In this document: positions 1 to 7,787 of the stretch, piece by piece
Layout of the letters: each line of letters starts with the position of its first letter
How positions within the stretch are numbered: the stretch's first letter is position 1
From: DUQW01 sp050953825
GTDB taxonomy: Bacteria; Bacillota_I; Bacilli_A; Acholeplasmatales; Acholeplasmataceae
Assembly (NCBI GenBank): GCA_050953825.1
Contig: JBMNNF010000005.1
Coordinates: 62,001 to 126,000, forward strand
Length of the DNA: 64,000 bases
Direction of reading: 5' to 3'
The notes under the pieces: generated by a model
Database searches by the model: none
What the model saw: the letters and a program-made list of their open reading frames with translations, nothing else
What the model was told of the DNA's origin: nothing
Made by a program: the position numbers and the translations under genes

Positions 1-134
1 ACTTGGTCACCTTCAGCTAAAGTCTTAAAGCCCTCTGCCTTGATTTGAGAAAAGTGTACAAATACATCTTTTCCATCAGCATTAATAAAGCCAAATCCTT
101 TTTCGCTATTAAACCATTTTACAGTTCCGGTCAT
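1..134 (-). CDS. cspA: Cold-shock protein, CspA family (partial, cut by window edge)
   Basis: The reverse strand encodes the first 44 residues of a cold-shock-domain protein, an RNA/ssDNA-binding OB-fold chaperone of the cytoplasm. The N-terminus reads MTGTVKWFNSEKGFGFI, containing the RNP1-type KGFGFI motif, and then DVFVHFSQI, the RNP2-type motif. The reading frame runs off the left edge, so the C-terminal third is missing. The ATG is supported by an AGGAGT Shine-Dalgarno sequence about 11 bases upstream. The assignment is firm; which paralogue it is cannot be told. Confidence 0.95.
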   Translation of the reverse strand, partial: MTGTVKWFNSEKGFGFINADGKDVFVHFSQIKAEGFKTLAEGDQ

Positions 135-180
135 CTAAAAAAATACTCCTTATTTTATTAAGCAAAATCTGCTCAAATCA

Positions 181-209
181 ATGGTAGCACACTTTACTTT
201 AAATAACAA
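181..209 (-). promoter_or_regulatory. Promoter of the cold-shock gene
   Basis: Read on the minus strand, TTGTTA (204-209) and TACCAT (181-186) are separated by exactly 17 bases, and a TG lies just before the -10 hexamer. Transcription would start near 174, giving a leader of about 40 bases. This is consensus matching only. Confidence 0.55.
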
Positions 210-279
210 ACAAAATTTGAATTTTATGAAAAAAAATGTAGATTTACGCATATTTAAATCTACTCATTTTATATAACTA

Positions 280-308
280 TTGAAAAGAAATTAAATAATT
301 GATACAAT
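280..308 (+). promoter_or_regulatory. Promoter of tRNA-Thr
   Basis: TTGAAA (280-285) and TACAAT (303-308) are spaced by 17 bases and lie 15 bases before the tRNA 5' end. This is a near-consensus housekeeping promoter. Confidence 0.75.
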
Positions 309-323
309 ACATAATGAACGTTA

Positions 324-397
324 GCCCCCATAGTTTAGTGGCAAAACGCAGCAATGGTAATGCTGAAATCCAAGTTCGATTCTCGGTGGGGGCACCA
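324..397 (+). tRNA. tRNA-Thr, anticodon GGU
   Basis: The gene folds as a cloverleaf. A perfect 7-bp acceptor stem joins 324-330 to 387-393, followed by an encoded ACCA end. The D-stem is GTTT/AAAC with GG in its loop. The anticodon stem is CAGCA/TGCTG around the loop ATGGTAA (354-360), so the anticodon is GGT, reading ACC and ACU. The T-arm has TTCGATT in its loop and one A-C mismatch in the stem. The good promoter upstream and terminator downstream argue for a functional, singly transcribed gene. Confidence 0.9.
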
Positions 398-415
398 TTA
401 AAAGAATTATCAAAG

Positions 416-433
416 AAGAGCGATGCTCTTTTT
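416..433 (+). terminator. Terminator after tRNA-Thr
   Basis: AAGAGC/GCTCTT form a 6-bp stem around GAT, followed by a run of T. It lies between tRNA-Thr and the convergent M50 protease gene and may serve both directions weakly. Confidence 0.7.
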
Positions 434-437
434 CTTT

Positions 438-1604
438 TTAAAGTCGATTATAAAAACTGATTTTAGGTATTTTTATTCCTTTTTTAAGTTTAACATTTAA
501 AGTTTTATCTTCTTGATTATCAAATAAAGGTTCGAAAATCCAATTAAGCCCAATCTCTAAATTTTTTTTATTTTTTAAAAAATCAAGTTCATCACTAATA
601 TTTAGCAAATGATGTGCTTTTTTGAGTTCATACGTTAAATGTTTTTCGGATACTTTAGGATTATCTGTCGCTTCAAGGAAAGTTAACAGTTCAAATGTTT
701 TTACATCATCACCAGAAATGTAATGAAGATAAGAAATTAAGAATAATACTGATATACCTTCGTTTGTCCGATTAAGAATATTTCTATTTAATGATAATAT
801 TTGATTTTCTAAAACATGATTTCTTTTATAATTTTCAAAAATGACTGCTTCGAGGTAGTCAATGATATAAGAATAGGTTACGATATTGTAGTTTAATCCA
901 TGGTTTAGTAAATAAGTTATTTTATTATTTAGTAAATATTCTTGACTTAATTCTTTGGCCTCTTCGTTAAAGTGAATATAAGAAGAGATGACTTGTAACA
1001 AGTAATCTGGCTCATTCTTAACTTTGTTGTAGGCAACGAAATCTCCCGCCGCCATTTCGTTAGATGCACTAGAGGCAATAATTACTAAAACAGTTAAAAT
1101 CAAGATTGTGAAAGTTGAAGTAATCATATAACTAATTAAAGGTAAACTAGGAGATAAAAAGAGTAGCAATAAAAAAATGATAAACATTAAAAAGCCGAAA
1201 ATGATTGAAACGATAGGTGCCGCAATTAGTGATTTAGCTAATTTGTCTTTGACAACATCTAATTCATCATCATTAGTAATTGGTGGTAATTTAGGAACCA
1301 CCAATCCTCCACCTAAAAGTAGCAGTTTAGGATTAACTTTTAAAGTGAAACATTTGCCTTTTCTAATAAACATAAACATAAAAAGATAAACAGCTTTTAT
1401 TTTAATTTTGTTGATACTAAAAATAAAAGCGTGGGTTAATTCATGAACCGCAAGCGTGATAAAAATAGTGGCTAAAACGATTAAAATATGAGCCCACCAG
1501 TAAGTTTTTACATCATGATTATGGATAATTGCTGCCACAATTACTCCAATCATAATGGAAATTAGTACTAATAACATATATTTAATCCTGTTAATATGTT
1601 TCAT
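438..1604 (-). CDS. M50-like membrane zinc metalloprotease
   Basis: This 388-residue integral membrane protein has a zinc-binding HELTH motif (H54, E55, H58) at the end of a transmembrane helix, the signature of M50/site-2-protease-like peptidases that cleave within or beside membranes. Hydrophobic segments lie at about 8-27, 38-60, 125-152 and 160-180. The last 200 residues are soluble, helical and unassigned. A glycine-rich GGGLVVPKLPP stretch follows the motif. A clear LDG-type third zinc-ligand motif was not found, although AAGDF near residue 190 could supply the aspartate. The gene overlaps the upstream GNAT gene by 4 bases, so the two are co-transcribed. The substrate is unknown. Confidence 0.7.
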   Translation of the reverse strand: MKHINRIKYMLLVLISIMIGVIVAAIIHNHDVKTYWWAHILIVLATIFITLAVHELTHAFIFSINKIKIKAVYLFMFMFIRKGKCFTLKVNPKLLLLGGGLVVPKLPPITNDDELDVVKDKLAKSLIAAPIVSIIFGFLMFIIFLLLLFLSPSLPLISYMITSTFTILILTVLVIIASSASNEMAAGDFVAYNKVKNEPDYLLQVISSYIHFNEEAKELSQEYLLNNKITYLLNHGLNYNIVTYSYIIDYLEAVIFENYKRNHVLENQILSLNRNILNRTNEGISVLFLISYLHYISGDDVKTFELLTFLEATDNPKVSEKHLTYELKKAHHLLNISDELDFLKNKKNLEIGLNWIFEPLFDNQEDKTLNVKLKKGIKIPKISFYNRL

Positions 1605-2101
1605 TTTCTTAACCTTTCAAATGCTAATCGCTTATCTTTTGTTTTGCCTTTTAAATAAATGATTCCACAATATTTAAATTCGAATTTTTTTAACATTTTA
1701 ATCATAGGAATATTTAATTCATGTGTGTCAATTCTAATTGAAGAAATAGGGAAATGATTAAAAGCATATTCAAAGAATTGATTGCTGATTCCTAATCCGC
1801 GGAAATCCTTAAGAATAGCAATCGTGTGGATTGCTAGATAATTATTATCATTAGTTAACCATTTTCCGTCATAGATTTTGTCATAATCTGTTTCATAATT
1901 ATAAAAAGATGCGCAGGCAACCACCCTACCATCTATTTCATAGACATACAAACGATTGTTTTTGATGTCATTATTAAAAGTATCTAAATTTGGATATCCA
2001 TCTTGCCATTGAGGAGAGTTATAAGACTTAATAAATGTTTTAGCATCTTCATATATGGCTAGAACTTCTGCTTTATCTTTAAAAAGTCCTTTTCGTATCA
2101 T
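1601..2101 (-). CDS. GNAT family N-acetyltransferase
   Basis: This 166-residue protein has the GNAT fold signature: acetyl-CoA-binding motif A is seen as DFRGLGIS followed by a helix (about residues 100-120), preceded by the beta-strand HTIAILKD and followed by a late MIKMLKKFEF segment typical of motif B. It should transfer an acetyl group from acetyl-CoA to a small molecule or protein amine, but the substrate cannot be read from the sequence. It is the first gene of a two-gene unit with the M50 protease. The start is supported by AGGTGGT four bases upstream. Confidence 0.85.
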   Translation of the reverse strand: MIRKGLFKDKAEVLAIYEDAKTFIKSYNSPQWQDGYPNLDTFNNDIKNNRLYVYEIDGRVVACASFYNYETDYDKIYDGKWLTNDNNYLAIHTIAILKDFRGLGISNQFFEYAFNHFPISSIRIDTHELNIPMIKMLKKFEFKYCGIIYLKGKTKDKRLAFERLRK

Positions 2102-2118
2102 TCATACCACCTAAAAAT

Positions 2119-2127
2119 ATTATATCA
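2119..2127 (-). promoter_or_regulatory. Extended -10 promoter of the GNAT/M50 pair
   Basis: The minus strand reads TGATATAAT, a perfect extended -10 element, about 18 bases before the GNAT start. No convincing -35 is needed or seen. The same TGNTATAAT form recurs at several promoters in this window. Confidence 0.55.
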
Positions 2128-2220
2128 CGATATTAAATTTCAAAAACTAATTAGGAAAAAGGATGCCATTTCCACTATGTGTTTTTAACCTAAATGGTCG
2201 TATTAATAATTATAAACTAT

Positions 2221-2243
2221 AAAAAAACGGCCATCTGGCCGTT
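2221..2243 (-). terminator. Terminator after tRNA-Gly
   Basis: On the minus strand AACGGCC/GGCCGTT form a GC-rich stem with a four-base loop, followed by a run of seven T. It lies immediately downstream of tRNA-Gly. Confidence 0.85.
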
Positions 2244-2252
2244 AAAATCAAG

Positions 2253-2327
2253 TGGAGCGGACGAGGGGAATCGAACCCCCATTTCATGCTTGGCAAGCAC
2301 GTATAATAACCGTTATATTACGTCCAC
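2253..2327 (-). tRNA. tRNA-Gly, anticodon GCC
   Basis: The minus strand folds into a cloverleaf with acceptor stem GTGGACG/CGTCCGC (one T-G pair), an encoded CCA end, anticodon loop containing GCC between GTGCT-like and AGCAT-like arms, and a T-arm GGGGGTTCGATTCCCCT. It has its own promoter and terminator and reads GGC/GGU codons. Confidence 0.95.
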
Positions 2328-2342
2328 TAGTCATGCTAATAT

Positions 2343-2371
2343 AGGTTATCAAAAGTAATTAAAGATGTCAA
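2343..2371 (-). promoter_or_regulatory. Promoter of tRNA-Gly
   Basis: A perfect -35 TTGACA (2366-2371, minus strand) and TAACCT (2343-2348) are spaced by 17 bases. Transcription would start about 9 bases before the tRNA. Confidence 0.65.
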
Positions 2372-2574
2372 GAAAAATATATCAATAGAATGATTTTCTT
2401 AAATGATATTTATTTTTCTTTAATAGGCTATAACAAAACATATTTATCGTTATTTTTATTGTGTGAACCACAAAAAGTTAATATGTTCATATTAAATAAT
2501 GAAACTTACACATTCTTTACAGAATATAAACATAAAAAGATAGAAAACAACTAATTAACATGTTTAAATGAAAA

Positions 2575-2588
2575 TGTAAACGCTTACT
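2575..2588 (+). promoter_or_regulatory. CcpA-type cre operator before the GGT operon
   Basis: TGTAAACGCTTACT matches the catabolite-responsive element consensus, with the central CG and near-perfect dyad symmetry. It lies 35 bases before the start of the gamma-glutamyltransferase gene, so bound CcpA would block transcription. The rest of 2372-2622 is AT-rich with no gene. A weak promoter may be TTGTGT (2459-2464) and TATGTT (2482-2487), spaced 17 bases. The normal SD TAGGAGG lies just before the ATG at 2623. Confidence 0.65.
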
Positions 2589-2622
2589 CTTAAGTTTATA
2601 ATTTTAAAAATAGGAGGTTTTT

Positions 2623-4524
2623 ATGAAAAGAAACAATATTTTAAAAAGAATTTTAAGAGTTTTATTTTTATTACTTCTTGTTTTTGGTTTCTCAATTACA
2701 GCTGTTGGTTGCAAACCGGAAGGAAATGATCCAGAAAATAATAATGGTAATAATAACGGAAATAATCAAACAAATAATGATGACTGGATATTAGATTTAT
2801 CCGTAAGAGATTTTAAAGGGAAAAATGGGGTTGTAGCAGCTGCAAATCCTTATGCTGCTAAAGCAGGTTTAGATATCTTACAGCAAGGTGGTAATGCTTT
2901 TGATGCTGCGGTAGCTGTGAGTTTTGCAATGGGAGTTGTTGAACCGAATGCATCAGGTCTTGGCGGTGGTGGAATTATGGTTGCCTACAACGCTAATAAG
3001 GGCGATTATGTTTCTTACAATTTTAGAGAATTTGTGCCGGCTGCGGGAACTGCTGCAAAATATGGTGATAATTCTAATACTCGTGGGGGTATTATGTCAA
3101 GCGGTGTTCCAACACAAGTTGCTGGACTTTTAAAAGCTCATGCTGATAACGGTGTTTTAACAAGACAACAAATTTTAGCGCCAGCAATTAAATTAGCCGA
3201 TGAGGGAGTTAAGGTGACACCAGAACTAGCAAATGCGATTAATGATCAGGTATCCAAACTGAATATCTCTAGAGAAGAAATCGCTGGGGTTTTCGCTGAT
3301 GAATTAGCAATTGAGTATTTAAAAGAAGGAGATTTGTTAGTCCAAAAAAATTATGGGAAAGTTTTAAAACTAATTTCCGAACAAGGAGCGGCAGGATTTT
3401 ATGAAGGTGATGTAGCCGATGCCATTGTTCAACTTCAAGAAAGAGAAGGCGGGATTATTACCCATGCAGATTTAATATATGCTATGGAAAATTATCCGTT
3501 AATTGAACAACCTGTAATGGGTACTTATCGTGGATATGATATTATTTCAGCAACAACACCATCATCAGGTGGTATTACACTAATTGAAGTATTAAATATG
3601 TTAGAGCAATATGGAGATATTTCAGAATTAGGTCATAATTCGGTTGAGTATATTCATGTTTTGGCAACAGCATTAACGTTAGCTTATGGTGATAAACGTC
3701 AATATATTGGAGATAGTAGAAAGGCTGATGTACCAATTAGAGGTTTATTATCTAAAGAATATGCGGCTGAAAGATGGGCTAATTATAAACCTGATCGAGC
3801 ATATTTAGGAAGATTTGAGCCAAGCGGTTCTGATTATGGTAATCCATGGAAATATGAACCAAAATTATCACTATGGGATGGTTATAGTGGATATGACGGA
3901 TTAGAAAGTGCATCAACAACTAGTTTTTCAGTTGCTGATAAAGATGGAAATATCGTTTCAGTAACCCAAACTATTAACTATTTCTTTGGAAATGGGTATG
4001 TGGTACCAGGTTATGGTTTTTTCATGAATAACGAACTTTCGAGTTTTAGTTTCAATGCAAGAAGTGTTAATTATATTGAACCATATAAACAACCAGTTAG
4101 TCATATCATGCCAACAATTATTATGTTAGATGGAGATCCATATTTAACAATTGGTTCACCAGGAAGTATGAGAATTCCTTCAGCAGTAATTCAAGTGGTA
4201 GTTAATATGATTGATTTTGGGATGGATATCCAAACTGCTATCGCTTCACCAAGAATTTATTCGTATGCACTAGCAAATGATAACTTTGGGATTAAGGGTC
4301 GAAGTGCTGGTAGTTACTTAAAAGATATTTATATCGAAAGAGCTTTAAAGGAAAGCACTAAAGAAGCGTTACAGGCGATGGGATATTTTGTAATTATTCA
4401 AGGTTCTGATGATATTGATTTATTCTTTGGTGGTGCTCAAGGAATCCATTTTGATAAGTCAAAAGAGTATCCACTACATGGTGGTGCCGATCCTAGACGT
4501 GATGGGAAAGCTTTAGGTTATTAA
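2623..4524 (+). CDS. ggt: Gamma-glutamyltransferase lipoprotein (GGT/CapD family)
   Basis: This 633-residue enzyme cleaves or transfers gamma-glutamyl groups. It has a lipoprotein signal (lipobox TAVGC), so it acts on the outer face of the membrane, followed by an asparagine-rich linker. Family features are GGNAFDAAVA, the NFRE arginine motif near residue 134, GVPTQVAGL, and the autoprocessing region STTSFSVADKDG, where T432 is the expected nucleophile that begins the small subunit. The histidine normally following the TT pair is serine, and the SS pair of the substrate pocket reads SH. Relatives include CapD, which processes gamma-PGA capsules. Its place as first gene of a gamma-PGA locus suggests polymer trimming or glutamate release. 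Confidence 0.9.
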   Translation: MKRNNILKRILRVLFLLLLVFGFSITAVGCKPEGNDPENNNGNNNGNNQTNNDDWILDLSVRDFKGKNGVVAAANPYAAKAGLDILQQGGNAFDAAVAVSFAMGVVEPNASGLGGGGIMVAYNANKGDYVSYNFREFVPAAGTAAKYGDNSNTRGGIMSSGVPTQVAGLLKAHADNGVLTRQQILAPAIKLADEGVKVTPELANAINDQVSKLNISREEIAGVFADELAIEYLKEGDLLVQKNYGKVLKLISEQGAAGFYEGDVADAIVQLQEREGGIITHADLIYAMENYPLIEQPVMGTYRGYDIISATTPSSGGITLIEVLNMLEQYGDISELGHNSVEYIHVLATALTLAYGDKRQYIGDSRKADVPIRGLLSKEYAAERWANYKPDRAYLGRFEPSGSDYGNPWKYEPKLSLWDGYSGYDGLESASTTSFSVADKDGNIVSVTQTINYFFGNGYVVPGYGFFMNNELSSFSFNARSVNYIEPYKQPVSHIMPTIIMLDGDPYLTIGSPGSMRIPSAVIQVVVNMIDFGMDIQTAIASPRIYSYALANDNFGIKGRSAGSYLKDIYIERALKESTKEALQAMGYFVIIQGSDDIDLFFGGAQGIHFDKSKEYPLHGGADPRRDGKALGY

Positions 4525-4525
4525 T

Positions 4526-5803
4526 ATGTTTTTTCAAATAGAACTACTTTATTTTATTGTCATGATCGGGGTGTTTATATTACTTGTAGTAAAAAAATTA
4601 CCAGCCGGTCTAGCATTAATAATTTCATCAGTAATAGGAGCTCTATTATCGGCAATTATCAGCAAAACGGAATTTCAGTTAAGACATTTTGTTGAGGGTG
4701 GGGTTGCCTATTTCAACCCAATTTTATTGGTTACATGTGCCATGATATTCATGGTCGTGTTACAAGCATCTGGTGCTCTTGATTATATTAGTGTGAAAAT
4801 AGTTAAAACTTTTAGAAAAACACCGTCACTAATGTTAATTAGTTTTATGTTTATCATTATGTTGCCAGGAATGATTACTGGATCAACTTTAGCATCAGTC
4901 ATTAGTGCAGGAGCTTTAGTTGGACCAATTATGATTAAATTGGGGATACCGAAACATAAAACAGGAGCAATCATCGCTTTTGGAGCTATCATGGGAGAAA
5001 TTGCTCCTCCGGTAAATATTCCGGCAATGTTAATTTGCGAAGCGGTAGATATGCCCTACCGTGGGTTTACCCTGCCATTACTTTTATTAACAATTCCGTT
5101 AGCTATTTTTACAGTATTAATTCTTGGGAGAAAACACATCAGAAAGATGTCTCTAGAAGAAGTTGAAGAAATTATCGATCAATCAATACTAAATGAAACT
5201 AAATGGTATGTTACTTTACCAATATTCATTTTATTAGCGGTAATTATACTTCAAAATATATTCCCTAAAGTATTTGGAATATTTGGCATGCCATTTGGAT
5301 TTATTGTTGCAACAATTCCTGGGTTATTTGTTGGTAGAAAGATTAATATTCTAGAGACACTAACCACTGGAGTAGAAAAAGCCCTACCAGCAATCTTGTT
5401 ATTAGTTGGGGTTGGAGTTTTTGTTCAAACGATTGCTTTAAATGGTGTTAGAGGATACTTTGTGATGAATGTATTAAACTTACCAAGTTTCTTACAGTAT
5501 ATTGGGATGGCAATATTTGTGCCACTATTAGGTGGAGTCAGTTCTTTTGCATCAGCATCAGTCTTTGGTGCTCCATTTGTAATGGCTTCACTCAATTTAA
5601 ATATAGTTGTTGTAGCAAGTGGAATTTCGCTTTTAGCAGCTATCGGTGAATTCTTACCACCAACAGCAACCGCTGCAGCATTTACTCGTGAAGTAATTGA
5701 AGAAGAAAACTATTTAAAGATTACTAAAGCGGCTATTATTCCGATTACAGTAACGATATTATACGCGATGCTATTTATTGTGTTAATTGCGAGAATATGG
5801 TAG
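4526..5803 (+). CDS. DctM-like TRAP/IT-superfamily permease
   Basis: This 425-residue protein has roughly eleven to twelve hydrophobic segments. Its two halves carry family-typical loops: GSTLASVISAGALVGPIM followed by GEIAPPVNIPAML in the first, and SASVFGAPFVM with EFLPPTATAAA in the second. These resemble the DctM large subunit of TRAP transporters and related ion-transporter-superfamily carriers of acidic metabolites. It begins one base after ggt. No DctP binding protein is encoded nearby, so it may act alone or with the small membrane protein downstream. Import of glutamate or gamma-glutamyl fragments is an inference from context. Confidence 0.75.
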   Translation: MFFQIELLYFIVMIGVFILLVVKKLPAGLALIISSVIGALLSAIISKTEFQLRHFVEGGVAYFNPILLVTCAMIFMVVLQASGALDYISVKIVKTFRKTPSLMLISFMFIIMLPGMITGSTLASVISAGALVGPIMIKLGIPKHKTGAIIAFGAIMGEIAPPVNIPAMLICEAVDMPYRGFTLPLLLLTIPLAIFTVLILGRKHIRKMSLEEVEEIIDQSILNETKWYVTLPIFILLAVIILQNIFPKVFGIFGMPFGFIVATIPGLFVGRKINILETLTTGVEKALPAILLLVGVGVFVQTIALNGVRGYFVMNVLNLPSFLQYIGMAIFVPLLGGVSSFASASVFGAPFVMASLNLNIVVVASGISLLAAIGEFLPPTATAAAFTREVIEEENYLKITKAAIIPITVTILYAMLFIVLIARIW

Positions 5804-5810
5804 GTGAACT

Positions 5811-5972
5811 ATGACTATTTATAATTTTATACATTATTTGTACATTTTAATTTTAGTTGGACTTGTTGTTTTAATGGTTAGACGATTTATTAAATCAGAA
5901 AAATGGATTGAAAAGATAACAATCGTAATTGTAGTTGTCTTGTTTTTGCTAAGAATATTACATATTAAATGA
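5811..5972 (+). CDS. 53-residue two-helix membrane protein
   Basis: A short frame starting at ATG 5811 and ending at TGA 5972 fills the gap between the permease and the next gene. The product starts MTIYNFIHYLYILILVG and has two hydrophobic helices (about 4-24 and 34-51) separated by a short basic loop, RRFIKSEKW. An AGGTG SD lies 5 bases upstream and the gene is followed 10 bases later by the next start. Its position directly after a DctM-like permease suggests a minimal small subunit (DctQ-like role), but it is far shorter than DctQ and no homology is claimed. Confidence 0.65.
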   Translation: MTIYNFIHYLYILILVGLVVLMVRRFIKSEKWIEKITIVIVVVLFLLRILHIK

Positions 5973-5982
5973 GGACGATATT

Positions 5983-7134
5983 ATGATAGAAAAATTTAAA
6001 AAACATAAAACATTAATTTTAAATATTGTCTTAATTGTTTTAGGGGTAGTCGTGTTAGTGTGGGCTGGAATCGAATTTAAAATTCATGCTAATTATGAAA
6101 CGACTTATGTCATAAGGGATGGAATTGAAGTTGAGAATTTATCTAAATATTCACCTAATTTAAAAAGAACATCTGCTGATAGCGAAATTTATATTTTAAG
6201 AGGAAATCAACCTGGTCCAAGTGTTTTAATTATTGGTGGGACGCATCCAAATGAACCTTCATCAAATTTGACAGCTACGTTATTATTGGAAAATATTGAA
6301 GTGGAAAAGGGGACAGTATTTATAATTACTGAAGGAAATGGTAGTGCTATGGCTAATACCTTTCCTCAAGAAGGAACAAGGCAGTTTTATGAAATAGAAA
6401 CACCTTTTGGCTCAAGAAAATTCAAATTTGGATCCAGAGCGACAAGTTTTACTGATCAATGGCCAAATCCAGAAATATATGTCCATCCACAATCTGATCA
6501 AAAATTATCTTCGGGAGACGCAGGAAATTTAAATAGAGCTTATCCAGGAGTTAAAAACGGAACAATTACTGAACAAATTGCCTATGGAATTATTGAACTG
6601 ATTAAACAAAATGATATAACGATTACTATTGATTTACATGAGGCTTCTCCTGAATACTTGACAAATAATGCAATTGTTTCGCATGATAATGCTGTAGCAA
6701 TGGACATTGCTGCTAAAGCATTCCTAACGTTAGAATTTCAAGGAATTACAATTAAAGCGGAGACTTCTCCTAAAAATTTAAGAGGATTAACTCACCGAGA
6801 AATTGGAGATTATACCAATTCACTAGCATTTCTTCTTGAAACATCAAATGCTTCTCAAGGAAGACTGAGAGGGGCTTTTACTAAAGATTTAATTGTTACT
6901 GGAGAAGATAAGTTTTATGATAAAGCTGACGAATTAGGTTTGTTGTTCGCAGCGCCAGTTCATATTAATGAACGTGTTGCTAGACATACAGCATCAATTA
7001 TGGCAATATTAAAAGGATTTAATGAGACAGCGATGGCTGTTGAAAAAGGAACATTTGTTATTAATAATGTTCCAAGTTATGATAATATCATACAAAATGG
7101 AGTTGGGTACTATTTGCTCGACCCAAATAAATAA
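5983..7134 (+). CDS. Membrane-anchored M14-like zinc hydrolase (succinylglutamate desuccinylase/aspartoacylase type)
   Basis: This 383-residue protein has one N-terminal transmembrane helix (about 10-30) with the catalytic domain presumably outside. The zinc ligands of the aspartoacylase/desuccinylase branch of the M14 fold are visible: H88 and E91 in GGTHPNEPS, and H219 in TIDLHEA. E286 in FLLETSN is the likely catalytic glutamate. LNRAYPG lies where the family has its substrate-binding arginine. Relatives release acyl groups from amino acids or cleave glutamyl bonds; phage gamma-PGA hydrolase PghP is an M14-like zinc enzyme. A role in cutting gamma-PGA or its fragments is inferred from the neighbourhood. 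Confidence 0.8.
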   Translation: MIEKFKKHKTLILNIVLIVLGVVVLVWAGIEFKIHANYETTYVIRDGIEVENLSKYSPNLKRTSADSEIYILRGNQPGPSVLIIGGTHPNEPSSNLTATLLLENIEVEKGTVFIITEGNGSAMANTFPQEGTRQFYEIETPFGSRKFKFGSRATSFTDQWPNPEIYVHPQSDQKLSSGDAGNLNRAYPGVKNGTITEQIAYGIIELIKQNDITITIDLHEASPEYLTNNAIVSHDNAVAMDIAAKAFLTLEFQGITIKAETSPKNLRGLTHREIGDYTNSLAFLLETSNASQGRLRGAFTKDLIVTGEDKFYDKADELGLLFAAPVHINERVARHTASIMAILKGFNETAMAVEKGTFVINNVPSYDNIIQNGVGYYLLDPNK

Positions 7135-7151
7135 GAAAAGAGGAAAGAAAA

Positions 7152-7787
7152 ATGAAAAGATTTTTAGGTGTATTATTATTGGTGGTTGGGTTATTTTTCA
7201 TGGTGGCATGTGAAAAAGAGAAAGATGATCCAAATAAGAATGGCAATGGTAAACAAAATGAAATGGTTTTTGACCAAGCATTAAAAACTGAATATCATAA
7301 TTTGCTTCAAGGGAAAAAACTATATTTAACTACAGCGGGACAAGCAGACTTAAATATAGTTGAAAACATTTTAAATGGTGCCGGATTAGCGAGTACTGAA
7401 TATACTTCAAAAGCGTTATTAAAAGCTAGTGAAGTAGAAACTGGATCAGCAGTTATTTTAGTTATTGGTGCTTCTGGTAAAGGATTAGGTGATGCTGGAA
7501 CTAATGTGCCGGCGGAAGTAGTAAGAGTTGAAGAATTTGGTGCTAAACAGACATCAGGAGACATAACATTAGTTGTTGTTCATGTTGGTGGCGAAGGTAG
7601 AACTGGAGCACAAAGTAATCCAATTATTGAGGCAGCAATCCCAGTAGCTAAACTTGCCTTAGTGGTTGACACTAAGACTCAAAACCATATCTTTACGAGT
7701 GCAGTTGGTTCTTCAAAAGTAGAATTAGTTTTCTTTTCAAAAGCGACAGCATTAATTACACCATTTAAGACCTTGTTAGGATTATGA
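7152..7787 (+). CDS. DUF6305-like lipoprotein, copy 1
   Basis: This 211-residue protein has a lipoprotein signal with lipobox FMVAC and a short asparagine/lysine linker. The rest looks like a compact alpha/beta domain with KLYLTTAGQADLNIVENIL near the start, VILVIGASGKGLGDAGTN in the middle, and VVHVGGEGRTGAQSNPIIE late. I recognise the same pattern in the protein at 13492, encoded beside pgsB, so the two are paralogues. DUF6305 proteins are known from gamma-PGA-type loci, but no biochemical role is established. It is followed by an overlapping start (4 bases), so it is translated together with the next hydrolase. Confidence 0.65.
   Translation: MKRFLGVLLLVVGLFFMVACEKEKDDPNKNGNGKQNEMVFDQALKTEYHNLLQGKKLYLTTAGQADLNIVENILNGAGLASTEYTSKALLKASEVETGSAVILVIGASGKGLGDAGTNVPAEVVRVEEFGAKQTSGDITLVVVHVGGEGRTGAQSNPIIEAAIPVAKLALVVDTKTQNHIFTSAVGSSKVELVFFSKATALITPFKTLLGL

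Noticed and set aside
324..397. tRNA-Thr as a pseudogene
   Set aside because: One A-C mismatch in the T-stem is the only defect; the other stems, the encoded CCA, promoter and terminator are intact.
1177..1389. Open frame antisense to the M50 protease gene
   Set aside because: No SD or family signature, and it lies inside a convincing coding region on the other strand; several other antisense frames were dismissed for the same reason.
4526..5803. Complete TRAP transporter
   Set aside because: No DctP binding protein and no normal-length DctQ are encoded next to the DctM-like permease.
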